64,000 nt of DNA from Desulfallas thermosapovorans DSM 6562 (GCF_008124625.1 NZ_VNHM01000002.1:186001-250000), one strand, 5' to 3'; shown: positions 27,428 through 36,803, counted from the stretch's first letter. Numbers and translations are program-made. Notes: generated by a model not told the origin, from the sequence alone.

Positions 27428-28625
27428 CTGTTCCCTTTTCCCCCTTTCGGATCATGCCAGACAGTACGGACCCCCGTACAATAATACCCTGCAGGTAGTT
27501 TTGCTCGTTAACCACTGCGATGGGGTACTTGGCTTGTGCCACCAGCGGGATTAGATCCGCCAGCGGGGTGTCGGGGGATACCCGGGGGGTATCTTTCAAA
27601 ATAATATCGTCCAGGTTTTCCTTGTGCTCTTCAGCTGCCCTGAGGGCGTCATCCGCCATAACCAGTCCAATAAGTCGCCTGTCCTTGCCCACCACGAATA
27701 TGCTGGAGATACCGTTTTCCCGCATTCTGCGCATGGCGGTGCGGGGCCCATCCTTGGAGGTTATTACTGTATCGGGCTTTTTCATAACCCCTTCGGCCGT
27801 AAGTACTTTGGACATGTCCACATCTTCGACAAACCTTTCTACATAGTCATTGGCCGGGCTGGTAAGAATTTCCTCCGGGGTGCCGATTTGAATAATGGCT
27901 CCGTCTTTCATCAGCGCGATGCGGTCTCCTATTTTCAGGGCCTCGTCCAAATCATGGGTAACAAAAATGATAGTTTTATTCAATGTTGCTTGTAATGAAA
28001 GCAATTCATCCTGCATACCTTTTCTAATCAGCGGGTCCAGGGCGCTGAAGGCTTCGTCCATTAACAACACATCGGGGTCGCTGGCCAGCGCCCGGGCCAG
28101 TCCCACCCTTTGTTGCATACCTCCGCTAAGCTGATCGGGCATGCTGTTTTCCCATTCTTTCAATCCTACCACTTCTAAAACCTTGGTGGCCTTAGCCAGG
28201 CGTTCTTCTTTACTAAGCCCCTGGATCTCCAGTCCAAAGGCGACATTATCCACCACTGTACGGTGTGGAAACAGGGCGAAGCGCTGAAAAACCATGCCCA
28301 GCTTTTGGCGTCGTATTTCCCTGAGCATGTTTTCATCAACACCCGTTATTTCCTCTCCGTCAATGAGTACCTGGCCGCTGGTGGGTTCAATGAGCCGGTT
28401 GATGCAGCGCAACAGGGTGGATTTGCCGCTGCCGGACAAGCCCATTAACACGAAGGTTTCACCCTCTTCGACTTCAAAAGAAACATTATAGATGCCAACG
28501 GTGTTTTTAGTGGACTCCAGTATTTCCTCTTTACTTTTTCCCTCTTGTAACATCTTAAGGGCGCGGCCCGGATGGTCGCCGAAAATTTTAACCAGGTTCT
28601 TAACTGTTACTTTAGCCATTAGCAT
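27417..28625 (-). CDS. opuAA: Glycine betaine ABC transporter ATP-binding protein with CBS pair
   Basis: The 402-aa ATPase energises betaine import. It has Walker A GLSGSGKSTLL (about 62-72), the signature LSGGMQQR, Walker B VLLMDEAFSALD and the H-loop FVTHDLDEA. A C-terminal pair of CBS domains (about 275-395) is present; in related osmolyte transporters such domains sense ionic strength or bind cyclic-di-AMP. The ATG at 28625 and one two codons later share one GAAAGG ribosome site. First gene of the operon. Confidence 0.94.
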   Translation of the reverse strand: MLMAKVTVKNLVKIFGDHPGRALKMLQEGKSKEEILESTKNTVGIYNVSFEVEEGETFVLMGLSGSGKSTLLRCINRLIEPTSGQVLIDGEEITGVDENMLREIRRQKLGMVFQRFALFPHRTVVDNVAFGLEIQGLSKEERLAKATKVLEVVGLKEWENSMPDQLSGGMQQRVGLARALASDPDVLLMDEAFSALDPLIRKGMQDELLSLQATLNKTIIFVTHDLDEALKIGDRIALMKDGAIIQIGTPEEILTSPANDYVERFVEDVDMSKVLTAEGVMKKPDTVITSKDGPRTAMRRMRENGISSIFVVGKDRRLIGLVMADDALRAAEEHKENLDDIILKDTPRVSPDTPLADLIPLVAQAKYPIAVVNEQNYLQGIIVRGSVLSGMIRKGEKGTDAA

Positions 28626-28900
28626 TCAGCCTTTCAAATAAGTAGATGTTTTGATTTAACTTCACTAATACCGGTGCATAAAAATTAAATCTGTGCCATC
28701 CAATTGATAATAACGGGTGTGGCAGCAAACCGGTTGGTTCAACTAAGTTGTCACAGCTCTTTTAATTCTATCAAATACTTTATTAATTGTCTAGAAAATA
28801 GCAGTTATCATTTTAATTCACCAATAATAAACAAAGGTGTTATCATCGGTTGTCTCCAGAATATACAATTTAAGCGGCTGCTTATAATTTATCATGAATA
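28626..28900. other. Intergenic region between divergent opu and rib operons
   Basis: About 275 bp of AT-rich sequence separate opuAA from the rib promoter. It should contain the minus-strand opu promoter and any operator for the BusR-like regulator. I see no clear sigma-A pair, terminator or ORF on either strand. Confidence 0.5.
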
Positions 28901-28929
28901 TTGACATGCATAATGCATGTTACTATAAT
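28901..28929 (+). promoter_or_regulatory. Consensus sigma-A promoter of the rib operon, with a palindrome in the spacer
   Basis: TTGACA (28901-28906), a 17-bp spacer and TATAAT (28924-28929) match the consensus perfectly. Transcription should begin near 28936, just before the FMN riboswitch. A perfect inverted repeat, ACATGCAT-A-ATGCATGT (28904-28920), overlaps the -35 box and spacer and could be an operator. Confidence 0.85.
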
Positions 28930-28946
28930 TAAAAGTAAATAATATA

Positions 28947-29070
28947 AACCTTCAGGGACTGGTGAAATTCCGTACCGGCGGTGAGGATATACTATCCAAG
29001 CCCGCGAGCCCCACGGGGCAGATCCGGTGCAATTCCGGGGCCGACAGTAAAGTCTGGATGGGAGAAGGTT
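28947..29070 (+). promoter_or_regulatory. FMN riboswitch (RFN element)
   Basis: The conserved RFN blocks are present in order: AGGGACTGGTGAAATTCC with ACCGGCGGTGA, then AAGCCCGCGAGCC, GATCCGGTGCAATTCCGG, CCGACAGT and AGTCTGGATGGGAGAAGG. The closing P1 helix is AACCTTC (28947-28953) with GAAGGTT (29064-29070). It lies directly upstream of ribD and should lower rib expression when FMN is plentiful. Confidence 0.96.
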
Positions 29071-29141
29071 GTTTATGTCCAGCGGGTTTATATTGCCCCG
29101 GCAGTAGGGTAATATATACTTGCTTAAGTTTGTTTTTATTG

Positions 29142-29176
29142 CCCTGAAGATTTTTTTATTTCTTCAGGGTTTTTAG
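29142..29176 (+). terminator. FMN riboswitch expression-platform terminator
   Basis: CCCTGAAGA (29142-29150) pairs with TCTTCAGGG (29161-29169), followed by TTTTTAGTTTT, between the riboswitch and ribD. The 3' arm repeats the CTTCAGGG-like sequence at the 5' edge of the aptamer (28950-28957), which could pair with the 5' arm as an alternative fold. Confidence 0.85.
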
Positions 29177-29250
29177 TTTTAATGAGCCGGTATTTTGAAG
29201 TCGGCTTTTATGATCAGTTTTTTTATTCTAAAGCGGGAGAGGGTGAGTGG

Positions 29251-30363
29251 TTGAACGCTGGGGACCAACATTACATGCAATTGGCTTTGGAGCTGGCGGC
29301 CAGGGCCATGGGGCGCACCAATCCCAATCCTATGGTGGGTGCCGTGGTGGTTAAAGATGGCCGGGTAGTGGGGCGGGGTTATCATGCCAGAGCCGGCACG
29401 CCCCATGCTGAAATACATGCTTTAAGAGAGGCCGGGGAATTGGCCGCCGGGTCTGTATTATATGTTACGCTGGAGCCGTGTTGCCACCATGGCCGCACCG
29501 GGCCATGCACTGACGCGATAATTAAGGCCCGGGTTGGCCGGGTGGTGCTGGCTATGACCGACCCCAATCCGCTGGTGGCAGGCCGTGGTGCTCAAAGATT
29601 GCAGGAAGCCGGCATACAGGTGACCTGTGGTGTGCTGGAGGAGGATGCCCGCCGCTTAAACGAGGTATTTATAAAGTACATCACTACCCGTTTGCCCTTT
29701 GTGGCTTTAAAGACCGCCATGAGCCTGGACGGTAAAATAGCCACCACCAGTGGGGAGTCCCAGTGGATTACCGGCCAACCGGCCAGGGAATATGTTCACC
29801 GGCTGAGAAATATTTATGACGCCATACTGGTGGGTGTGGGCACCGTAATGGCCGATGACCCCTCCCTTACCACTAGGTTGCCGGAAGGGGGCGGCAAAGA
29901 CCCGGTCAGGATAGTACTGGATTCCAAAGCCCGTACGCCGGTGACGGCCCGGGTAATTACCCAGGCTTCCCCGGCCCCCACCATTATAGTTACCGCACCC
30001 AATGCGCCGGTGGAAAACCTGTTCCGGTTAAAGGAAGCCGGTGCCCGGGTGATTGAGATACCCGGTGGTGAAGGCGGTATTGATTTGGCGGCATTGTTAA
30101 AAGAACTGGGGCGTCGTGAAATCACCAGCCTGCTGGTGGAGGGGGGCGCCGGAGTTAACGGGTCCTTTATTGCGGGCAACCTGGTGGACAAAGTTTACTG
30201 GTTTGTGGCTCCTAAATTAATTGGCGGTGCCGGCGCACCGGGCCCGGTGGGTGGTCCCGGTATAGCCGCCTTGCGGGATGCAATATCCTTAAAAGACATC
30301 AAGTTAAATCGTTATGGAGAAGATATTTGTATAGAAGGTTACGTGTTAAAACGGAGTGATTAA
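29251..30363 (+). CDS. ribD: Bifunctional riboflavin deaminase / reductase
   Basis: RibD deaminates the pyrimidine and then reduces the ribosyl side chain in riboflavin synthesis. The N-terminal zinc deaminase (about 1-145) has GRTNPNPMVGAV, HAE and the PCCHHGRTGPC zinc motif; the C-terminal reductase (about 146-370) has LKTAMSLDGKIAT and LLVEGGAGVNGSF. I choose the TTG at 29251 (370 aa), with GGGAGAGGG 7 bp upstream. The ATG at 29182 lies against the terminator T tract without a ribosome site and gives an atypical N-terminal extension. Confidence 0.93.
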   Translation: MNAGDQHYMQLALELAARAMGRTNPNPMVGAVVVKDGRVVGRGYHARAGTPHAEIHALREAGELAAGSVLYVTLEPCCHHGRTGPCTDAIIKARVGRVVLAMTDPNPLVAGRGAQRLQEAGIQVTCGVLEEDARRLNEVFIKYITTRLPFVALKTAMSLDGKIATTSGESQWITGQPAREYVHRLRNIYDAILVGVGTVMADDPSLTTRLPEGGGKDPVRIVLDSKARTPVTARVITQASPAPTIIVTAPNAPVENLFRLKEAGARVIEIPGGEGGIDLAALLKELGRREITSLLVEGGAGVNGSFIAGNLVDKVYWFVAPKLIGGAGAPGPVGGPGIAALRDAISLKDIKLNRYGEDICIEGYVLKRSD

Positions 30364-30364
30364 A

Positions 30365-31033
30365 ATGTTCACCGGATTGGTAGAAGAAAAAGGACGAATC
30401 ATTTCCCTGCGCCGGGGTGCGGATTCAGCCCGGCTTAAAATCAAGGCCGGCCTGGTCATGGATGGTATACAGTTGGGCGACAGTATTGCCGTGAATGGTG
30501 TATGCCTTACGGTGACTTCATATGATATGGGGGCATTTACCGCCGATGTAATGGCCGAAACACTGGCCAAAACCAACCTGGGGGCATTGCAATCGGGTGA
30601 CCCGGTTAACCTGGAACGGGCACTGCGGCTCGGAGACAGGTTGGGTGGGCATTTGGTCAGTGGTCATATTGATGGTGTGGGGACAATTACCCGCATGGAA
30701 AAACATGATATTGCCACTTTGATAACTATTGCCGCGCCACCGGCAGTAATGCATTACATTGTTAAAAAGGGTTCTGTGGCTGTAGATGGAACAAGCCTTA
30801 CGGTGGTGGACCATGATGAAGAATCGTTTATAGTTTCCTTAATACCCCATACCGCCCGGGCTACTGTTTTGGGTCAAAAGAAACCGGGGGACCGGGTTAA
30901 CCTGGAAGGGGATCTCATTGGTAAATACGTGGAACGCTGGATGGGTATTGCCGGGCGAAAGGAAAATGACGGCGTGGAAAAAACACAGCGCGGTATAACT
31001 GCAGAGTTTCTGGCGGAATACGGGTATTTTTAA
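30365..31033 (+). CDS. ribE: Riboflavin synthase alpha chain
   Basis: Riboflavin synthase dismutates two molecules of 6,7-dimethyl-8-ribityllumazine to riboflavin. The protein has the duplicated lumazine-binding fold, starting MFTGLVEEKG with GVCLTV in the first repeat and GTSLTVV in the second. The ATG at 30365 gives 222 aa with GGAG 8 bp upstream; the GTG three codons earlier overlaps ribD. The C terminus is slightly extended. Confidence 0.95.
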   Translation: MFTGLVEEKGRIISLRRGADSARLKIKAGLVMDGIQLGDSIAVNGVCLTVTSYDMGAFTADVMAETLAKTNLGALQSGDPVNLERALRLGDRLGGHLVSGHIDGVGTITRMEKHDIATLITIAAPPAVMHYIVKKGSVAVDGTSLTVVDHDEESFIVSLIPHTARATVLGQKKPGDRVNLEGDLIGKYVERWMGIAGRKENDGVEKTQRGITAEFLAEYGYF

Positions 31034-31078
31034 ATAATTTGTGGCTGCCTGTAATTAATCAACGGAAGGATGAAAAAA

Positions 31079-32299
31079 ATGATATTCAGCACCATTGAAG
31101 AGGCCATCGAGGACATCAGACAAGGTAAAATGATCGTGGTGGTTGATGATGAAGACCGGGAAAATGAAGGGGATATTATTATAGCCGCCGAAAAGGCTAC
31201 CCCCGAGGTCATCAATTTCATGGCTACCTATGGCAGGGGCTTAATCTGCGTACCCATGTCCGGGGCCAGGTTGGATGAACTTGATTTACCGGCTATGGTT
31301 ACCCATAATACCGATGCCCATGGTACTGCCTTTACCGTATCCGTGGATCACAAAGACACCACAACAGGAATATCTGCCCATGAGCGGGCGGCCACCGTGC
31401 AGGCGTTAATTGACCCCAATACCAAGCCCGAAGATCTCAGGCGTCCGGGACACATATTCCCGTTACGGGCCAAGGAGGGCGGTGTACTGCGGCGGGCCGG
31501 TCATACCGAGGCAGCTGTGGATTTAATGCGCCTGGCCGGTTTTTACCCGGCCGGGGTTATCTGCGAAGTTATGAAAGAAGACGGTACCATGGCCAGGGTT
31601 CCGGAATTGATTGAGTTTTGTAAAACCCACGGCTTGCGACTGGTGACCATTGCCGATTTAATTGAATACCGGCGCCGGCATGAAAAGCTGGTTCGCCGGG
31701 TGGATTCAGCCAAACTGCCCACCAAATACGGTAAATTCATGGCGGTGGCTTATGAAAGCCTGCTGGATAAAAAAGAGCATATTGCCCTGGTCAAGGGAGA
31801 CCTGGCCGGTGTGACGGCACCGCTGGTCAGGGTACACTCCGAATGTTTGACTGGTGATGTCTTTGGATCTTCCCGCTGTGATTGCGGTGACCAGCTGGCC
31901 CGGGCGCTGGAGATGATTGAAGATGAAGGTGTCGGTGTGCTGCTGTATATGCGCCAGGAAGGCCGGGGTATCGGTCTGGTTAATAAAATCAGGGCATATA
32001 AACTACAAGATCAGGGTAAGGATACAGTGGAAGCCAACGAGGCACTGGGGTTCCCGGCCGATTTGCGGGACTATGGCATTGGCGCACAGATACTGGCGGA
32101 CCTGGGCTTGAAAAAAATCAGACTGATGACCAATAACCCCAGGAAAATTGCCGGCCTGGAAGGGCACGGCCTGCAGGTGGTGGGCCGGGTACCGATAGAG
32201 ATTTGCCCCGGACGGGAAAACAAATTCTATCTCAGTACCAAAAAGCGCAAGCTGGGGCACCTGCTATCCATTGAAGATGTGAATAAAAAATCTTCCTAA
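31079..32299 (+). CDS. ribBA: Bifunctional DHBP synthase / GTP cyclohydrolase II
   Basis: The N-terminal domain (about 1-200) makes 3,4-dihydroxy-2-butanone-4-phosphate from ribulose-5-phosphate, with the [10 protein letters not shown] metal loop and RRAGHTEA. The C-terminal domain (about 205-406) opens GTP, with zinc cysteines in [19 protein letters not shown] and the [10 protein letters not shown] motif. The ATG at 31079 has GGAAG 10 bp upstream; the ATG at 31070 is almost on top of the ribosome site. Length of 406 aa is normal. Confidence 0.95.
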   Translation: MIFSTIEEAIEDIRQGKMIVVVDDEDRENEGDIIIAAEKATPEVINFMATYGRGLICVPMSGARLDELDLPAMVTHNTDAHGTAFTVSVDHKDTTTGISAHERAATVQALIDPNTKPEDLRRPGHIFPLRAKEGGVLRRAGHTEAAVDLMRLAGFYPAGVICEVMKEDGTMARVPELIEFCKTHGLRLVTIADLIEYRRRHEKLVRRVDSAKLPTKYGKFMAVAYESLLDKKEHIALVKGDLAGVTAPLVRVHSECLTGDVFGSSRCDCGDQLARALEMIEDEGVGVLLYMRQEGRGIGLVNKIRAYKLQDQGKDTVEANEALGFPADLRDYGIGAQILADLGLKKIRLMTNNPRKIAGLEGHGLQVVGRVPIEICPGRENKFYLSTKKRKLGHLLSIEDVNKKSS

Positions 32300-32338
32300 A
32301 CATACACAACTTTTAAAAACGTGAGGAGAGGATTCTAG

Positions 32339-32809
32339 TTGCCTAAGTTTTACGAAGGCCACCTGGTGGGACAAGGCCTGAAGTTCGGTATTGTAGTGGG
32401 ACGTTTCAATGAATTCATTACCAATAAGCTGTTGACCGGGGCACTGGATGCTTTATACCGCCACGGCGTGGCCGAGCAGGATGTGGAAGTGGCCTGGGTA
32501 CCCGGTGCCTTTGAAATACCTATGGTAGCCCGGCGTATGGTAGATATGGCCAAATATGACGCGGTAATTTGCCTGGGTGCAGTTATCCGCGGAGCTACCC
32601 CGCATTTTGATTATGTGGCTGCCGAAGTGTCCAAAGGGGTAGCCAAGGTAGGCCTTGATACCGGTGTTCCCACCATATTCGGTGTTGTTACCACGGATAC
32701 CATTGAGCAGGCCGTTGAGCGAGCCGGGACCAAAGCAGGCAATAAAGGTTGGGATGCTGCAGTAACGGCCATTGAAATGGCCAATCTAAACAAAGCGCTT
32801 GGGGTGTGA
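32339..32809 (+). CDS. ribH: 6,7-dimethyl-8-ribityllumazine synthase
   Basis: Lumazine synthase condenses the RibD and RibB products and usually forms icosahedral shells. The 156-aa protein contains [11 protein letters not shown], the WVPGAFEIP motif, [17 protein letters not shown] with the catalytic histidine region and [12 protein letters not shown]. It starts at TTG with GAGGAGAG upstream. Last riboflavin gene of the operon; its stop overlaps the start of the next gene by 4 bp (GTGA). Confidence 0.95.
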   Translation: MPKFYEGHLVGQGLKFGIVVGRFNEFITNKLLTGALDALYRHGVAEQDVEVAWVPGAFEIPMVARRMVDMAKYDAVICLGAVIRGATPHFDYVAAEVSKGVAKVGLDTGVPTIFGVVTTDTIEQAVERAGTKAGNKGWDAAVTAIEMANLNKALGV

Positions 32810-33858
32810 CCAAAACGATGAATGAACGAACACTACAAAACATGGACGAGGTGGCGGCGTATAAGGTGCCACCGGCCCGGCGACTGTTTTCTGCCAACCA
32901 CGATGAAATCATCCGGGGCCTGACCACTGATATTTACTTTATCCGTACCAGGCAACTACTAAGACACCTGGGCCTGGACCGGACTATGGTAACAGCAGAA
33001 GTTTTTGCCAGCCGGCCAGGTATCCTGGCCGGTGTGGAGGAAGTTAAAAACCTGTTAACCGGACTGCCTGTGGAAGTATGGGCCGTACCCGAAGGGTCCG
33101 ACATTAAAGAAAAGGAAGTGGTCATGCGCATTGTTGGCGCGTATGATGACTTTGGCATCTACGAAACAGCTTTGCTGGGAATGCTGGCCAGTTCCAGCGG
33201 TTGGGCCACTGCAGCCCGCAAATGCCGGGAGGCGGCAGGCGACTATCCTATGATTAGCTTTGGTGCCCGCCATGTGCACCCGGCGGTGGCGCCCGTAATG
33301 GAACGGGCGGCCATCATTGGTGGTGCCGATGGAGCGAGCTGTATACTGGGGGCCAAGCTGGCCGGGCAAGAACCCCGGGGTACGGTGCCCCACGCCGTGA
33401 TGTTGATCGTGGGTGATACCGTGGAAGTGGCCCGGGCTTACCGTGAGGCAATGCCCCCGGATGCACCGGTGATTATGCTGGTGGATACATTTAAGGATGA
33501 GGCGGAGGAAGCGCTCCGGCTGGCGGAGGCGCTGGGAAATGATTTGCAGGGTATTAGACTGGATACCCCCAGCGAACGCGGTGGTGTTACTCCGGCGCTG
33601 GTGCAGGAAGTAAAAGCCCGCTTGCGGCAGGCGGGATATCCCCAGGTGAAAATATTTGTGTCCGGCGGTATCACCCCCGAGCGGATAATCCAATTAATCG
33701 CAGCCGGTGCCGATTCTTTTGGCGTGGGCAGCTATATATCCCGCGCCCCGGCCATTGATATGACCATGGACATCAAGGAAATAAACGGTCGACCGGTGGC
33801 CAAGCGGGGTCGTATTCCGGGACTGACAGGTACGACCCGTATGCACAGGGTGTTGTAA
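32806..33858 (+). CDS. Nicotinate phosphoribosyltransferase
   Basis: The 350-aa protein belongs to the short, archaeal/clostridial type of nicotinate phosphoribosyltransferase, which joins nicotinate and PRPP into nicotinate mononucleotide for NAD synthesis. Recognisable are [12 protein letters not shown] near the start, [21 protein letters not shown] and the phosphate-binding [11 protein letters not shown]. It is coupled to ribH by a GTGA overlap, so flavin and nicotinamide cofactors share one transcript. An ATG four codons later is an alternative start. Confidence 0.88.
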   Translation: MTKTMNERTLQNMDEVAAYKVPPARRLFSANHDEIIRGLTTDIYFIRTRQLLRHLGLDRTMVTAEVFASRPGILAGVEEVKNLLTGLPVEVWAVPEGSDIKEKEVVMRIVGAYDDFGIYETALLGMLASSSGWATAARKCREAAGDYPMISFGARHVHPAVAPVMERAAIIGGADGASCILGAKLAGQEPRGTVPHAVMLIVGDTVEVARAYREAMPPDAPVIMLVDTFKDEAEEALRLAEALGNDLQGIRLDTPSERGGVTPALVQEVKARLRQAGYPQVKIFVSGGITPERIIQLIAAGADSFGVGSYISRAPAIDMTMDIKEINGRPVAKRGRIPGLTGTTRMHRVL

Positions 33859-33908
33859 TTTTATTAAAGCAACGATCCGGGGAGATAAATAAAACCGTTT
33901 AAAAATAA

Positions 33909-33938
33909 TGCGGTGCCTGCTTTATAGCAGGCACCGCA
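33909..33938. repeat. Perfect 12-bp hairpin without a T tract
   Basis: TGCGGTGCCTGC (33909-33920) and GCAGGCACCGCA (33927-33938) with a 6-nt loop follow the rib/NAD operon. Without a U run it is at best a weak terminator and may protect the mRNA 3' end. Confidence 0.6.
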
Positions 33939-33981
33939 CAAGTATCGGGTCAATATACTTTTAACCAGTCACTATAAAAAG

Positions 33982-34008
33982 TAAAAAACGGCTTGCGCCG
34001 TTTTATTG
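33982..34008. terminator. Terminator for rpmB, probably bidirectional
   Basis: AAAACGGC (33985-33992) and GCCGTTTT (33997-34004) form a stem with a 4-nt loop. On the minus strand it is followed by a T run, so it fits as the rpmB terminator; on the plus strand it backs up the preceding hairpin. Confidence 0.78.
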
Positions 34009-34034
34009 TTTAAACTATATTGAGTTGCTTAAAG

Positions 34035-34226
34035 TTATATGGCCCGTTGAACCTTTCCGCTGCGGAGGCACCTGGTACATACCATTATTCTACGTGGTGA
34101 GCCATTAACAATGGCTTTAACCCTTTGTAGATTGGGTGCCCAGGTTTTTTTGGTGCGGATGTGGGAGTGGCTTATTTTCATGCCTACAACAACACCTTTA
34201 CCACAAATTGCGCATTTCCTGGCCAT
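34035..34226 (-). CDS. rpmB: 50S ribosomal protein L28
   Basis: This small protein of the large ribosomal subunit has 63 aa from the ATG at 34226, with GGAGGAGGTG 8 bp upstream. It retains two CxxC pairs (KCAICGKG and VCTRCLRSG), so it is the zinc-binding form of L28. The core SHIRTKKTWAPNLQ is typical. It is monocistronic and divergent from recG. Confidence 0.95.
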   Translation of the reverse strand: MARKCAICGKGVVVGMKISHSHIRTKKTWAPNLQRVKAIVNGSPRRIMVCTRCLRSGKVQRAI

Positions 34227-34337
34227 AGTCAACACCTCCTCCTTTACAACACCTTTTCATTTTATCAGATATCGGCTAGCTGTGCAAGAAAAGCTTACAC
34301 GGCAGCTCATCATGCTGAAAAGAATGTGGTGAATGAT

Positions 34338-36416
34338 ATGATTAACGGAGATCCCTATGTAACTCAGGTAAAACATGTGAAAATGATTGGCCCCCGCCGG
34401 GCCGAGCAACTGGCCCGGCTCAACGTGTATACCGTGCATGACTTGCTATACCATTTTCCCAGAGAATATATTGATCGCAGCCGGTTGATTTCCCTTTACG
34501 AAAGAAAACCCGGTGATATGGTAACGGTGGTAGGCCGGGTGATAAGCTGCCAGGAAAACCGTCCCCGTCCCAAATTAACGGTCACCAAAGCGGCCATGGA
34601 AGGTGACCGGGGATTATTTTATGCAGTATGGTTTAATCGAGTACATATTAAAAAGATGTTAAAACCCGGTACCCGTATGTATATAAGTGGAAAACTGGTC
34701 AAGGGTTTTGGTAATCTTGAGGTGCAGGTGCATGATTTTGAAATAATCACCACCGGCGGTGATTCTTTACATGCCGGGCGGATCGTGCCGGTGTATCCGG
34801 CCACCGGCGGTGTTACCCAGCGTATGCTGCGAACCTTTATCCACGGGGCATTGGAAGAATGGCTTCAAAACTACCGGGAGTTTTTACCCCGCCGGGTGTT
34901 GGATGGAGAAGACTTGATGATACTGTCCGAGGCGCTGAAACAAGTGCATTTTCCGGACAGCCACGCCCTGGCCGAGCGGGCCAGGCGACGCTTTGTTTTT
35001 GAGGAGCTCTTTTTATTTCAATTGCAATTAGCCCTCCTGCGGCGTAATATAGTGCGGGTAGAAAAGCCTTATCGTTACAGGCCGTCAAATGAATTAATCA
35101 AAAAATATATTGCCGGTCTTGGTTTTAACCTAACTAGCGCCCAGCGTCGTGTGGTACGAGAGATTATGGAGGATATGGAAAGTCCCCACCCGATGCACAG
35201 GCTGCTTCAGGGTGATGTAGGTTCGGGCAAAACGGTGGTGGCGATATTGACGTTGCTGAAGGCGGTGGAAAGCGGGTTGCAGGGGGCACTTATGGCACCC
35301 ACCGAGGTGTTGGCTGAGCAGCATTACCTGTCCCTTAACCGTTCATTGGCCCCTCTGGGCGTGCGGGTGGCCCTGTTAAGCGGTGGCATGCCGGTGAAAG
35401 ACCGCCGGTCAATGTTGGAGAAAATAGCCATGGGTGAGCTGTCTATTGTTGTAGGCACCCAGGCCTTGCTTCAGGATGACGTGGTATTTAATAAGTTGGC
35501 GGTGGTGGTAATTGACGAGCAGCATCGTTTTGGGGTAAGACAGCGGGGTAGTTTGCAAAAAAAAGGTGTTTGCCCCGATTTACTGATCATGACTGCCACC
35601 CCCATACCGCGCACCTTGTCCATGACAGCTTACGGTGATCTGGATATGTCCGTAATTGATGCCCTGCCCCCAGGTCGACAACCCGTGCGTACCTATTATG
35701 TTGCTCCCGGGGAATTGCCCCGGGTGTTTTCATTCGTAGCCCGGCAGGTTGCTGAAGGCCGCCAGGCATATGTAGTTTGCCCGCTGGTGGAGGAGTCGGA
35801 ACATTTGGACCTGCAGGCGGCGGAGAATTTGTATCAAAAATTAATTGAAAATGAATTGCGCGGCTACCGGGTAGCTTTGCTGCACGGGCGTATGAAAAGG
35901 GCGGATAAGGAGCAGGTGATGCAGCAATTCCGGTCCGGGCAGGTGGATGTGCTGGTCAGTACCACAGTTATTGAAGTGGGAGTGGATGTACCCAATGCCA
36001 GTGTGATGGTGATTGTCGATGCCGACCGTTTCGGTTTAGCCCAATTGCATCAATTAAGGGGACGGGTAGGCCGGGGCGGTGACCAGGCCCACTGTATTTT
36101 ATCGGCCCGGTTGCGTTCCCGTGAAGCGGCGGAACGTATCAAAGCCATGAAGTTTAGCCAGGACGGTTTTTACCTGGCGGAAAAGGACTTGCAAATTCGC
36201 GGACCGGGGGATATTGCAGGTGTCAGGCAATCCGGTATGCCCGAGTTCAGACTGGCCAATTTAATTAGAGACCGGGATCTGCTTCAGGCCGCCCGCCGCC
36301 AGGCCATGGCCTTGGTCAATGCCGACCCGGAACTGCGAGCAGGGGAGTACCATTATCTGAGGCTTGCCCTGGAACGCTATAGCCAAAGGGGAGGCGGCTA
36401 TTACCATATAGGTTGA
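34338..36416 (+). CDS. recG: ATP-dependent DNA helicase RecG
   Basis: RecG remodels stalled forks and Holliday junctions. The protein has an N-terminal wedge/OB domain (about 60-160), Walker A LLQGDVGSGKTVVA, the DEQH box (VIDEQHRFG), TATPIPRTLSM and the C-terminal GRVGRGGDQAHC. I place the start at ATG 34338 (692 aa, normal for RecG); GTG 34329 is close behind. The frame is open back to 34161, but that stretch overlaps rpmB and is not RecG-like. Confidence 0.95.
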   Translation: MINGDPYVTQVKHVKMIGPRRAEQLARLNVYTVHDLLYHFPREYIDRSRLISLYERKPGDMVTVVGRVISCQENRPRPKLTVTKAAMEGDRGLFYAVWFNRVHIKKMLKPGTRMYISGKLVKGFGNLEVQVHDFEIITTGGDSLHAGRIVPVYPATGGVTQRMLRTFIHGALEEWLQNYREFLPRRVLDGEDLMILSEALKQVHFPDSHALAERARRRFVFEELFLFQLQLALLRRNIVRVEKPYRYRPSNELIKKYIAGLGFNLTSAQRRVVREIMEDMESPHPMHRLLQGDVGSGKTVVAILTLLKAVESGLQGALMAPTEVLAEQHYLSLNRSLAPLGVRVALLSGGMPVKDRRSMLEKIAMGELSIVVGTQALLQDDVVFNKLAVVVIDEQHRFGVRQRGSLQKKGVCPDLLIMTATPIPRTLSMTAYGDLDMSVIDALPPGRQPVRTYYVAPGELPRVFSFVARQVAEGRQAYVVCPLVEESEHLDLQAAENLYQKLIENELRGYRVALLHGRMKRADKEQVMQQFRSGQVDVLVSTTVIEVGVDVPNASVMVIVDADRFGLAQLHQLRGRVGRGGDQAHCILSARLRSREAAERIKAMKFSQDGFYLAEKDLQIRGPGDIAGVRQSGMPEFRLANLIRDRDLLQAARRQAMALVNADPELRAGEYHYLRLALERYSQRGGGYYHIG

Positions 36417-36459
36417 AATTATTAAATATATCCAAACCAAAGCGGGCAAAATGTACCGC

Positions 36460-36488
36460 TTATAAATGATTTAAAAAGTCACATACTA
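36460..36488 (+). promoter_or_regulatory. Candidate sporulation (sigma-G/F-like) promoter of the SASP gene
   Basis: CATACTA (36482-36488) matches the sigma-G -10 pattern CATWHTA, with a weak TTATA -35 element 17 bp upstream. It precedes a spore-protein gene that is forespore-expressed in other species. The -35 match is poor. Confidence 0.4.
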
Positions 36489-36520
36489 GATTTAACAACA
36501 GCGAAGGAGGTGACAGTAAA

Positions 36521-36778
36521 ATGGCACAAGGCCAAAAAACAAACCGCAAGTTAATACCGCAAGCTGCCCAGGCCATGGAACAATTTAAGTGGGAAACTGC
36601 CGGTGAACTGGGTGTCCAGATTCCCCAGGGCGGGTATATGGGGGATCTTCCTTCACGGGTAAACGGGGCCATTGGTGGTAACATGGTCAAGAAGATGATC
36701 GCTGCTTACGAACAAAGTTTGGCCCAGGGTCAGCAGCCTGCTACTCCGCAGGTTACCAACCAGAATCCTACTCCCTAA
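36521..36778 (+). CDS. Small acid-soluble spore protein, alpha/beta type
   Basis: Alpha/beta SASPs coat and protect DNA in dormant spores. The 85-aa protein has the first conserved helix with the protease site region (KWETAGELGV, about 25-34) and the second helix GDLPSRVNGAIGGNMVKKMI. A Gln/Pro-rich tail follows. A very strong ribosome site (AAGGAGGTGA) precedes the ATG. The protease that degrades this class, gpr, is convergent 126 bp away. Confidence 0.93.
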   Translation: MAQGQKTNRKLIPQAAQAMEQFKWETAGELGVQIPQGGYMGDLPSRVNGAIGGNMVKKMIAAYEQSLAQGQQPATPQVTNQNPTP

Positions 36779-36803
36779 TGGTTAATGGATTATAGATCTT
36801 AAT

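Noticed and set aside
29182-29250. ATG start for ribD at 29182
   Set aside because: It lies against the riboswitch terminator T tract with no ribosome site; TTG 29251 gives the conserved RibD N terminus.
34161-34337. Longer N terminus for recG
   Set aside because: The extension overlaps rpmB, lacks RecG similarity and would make the protein about 60 aa too long.
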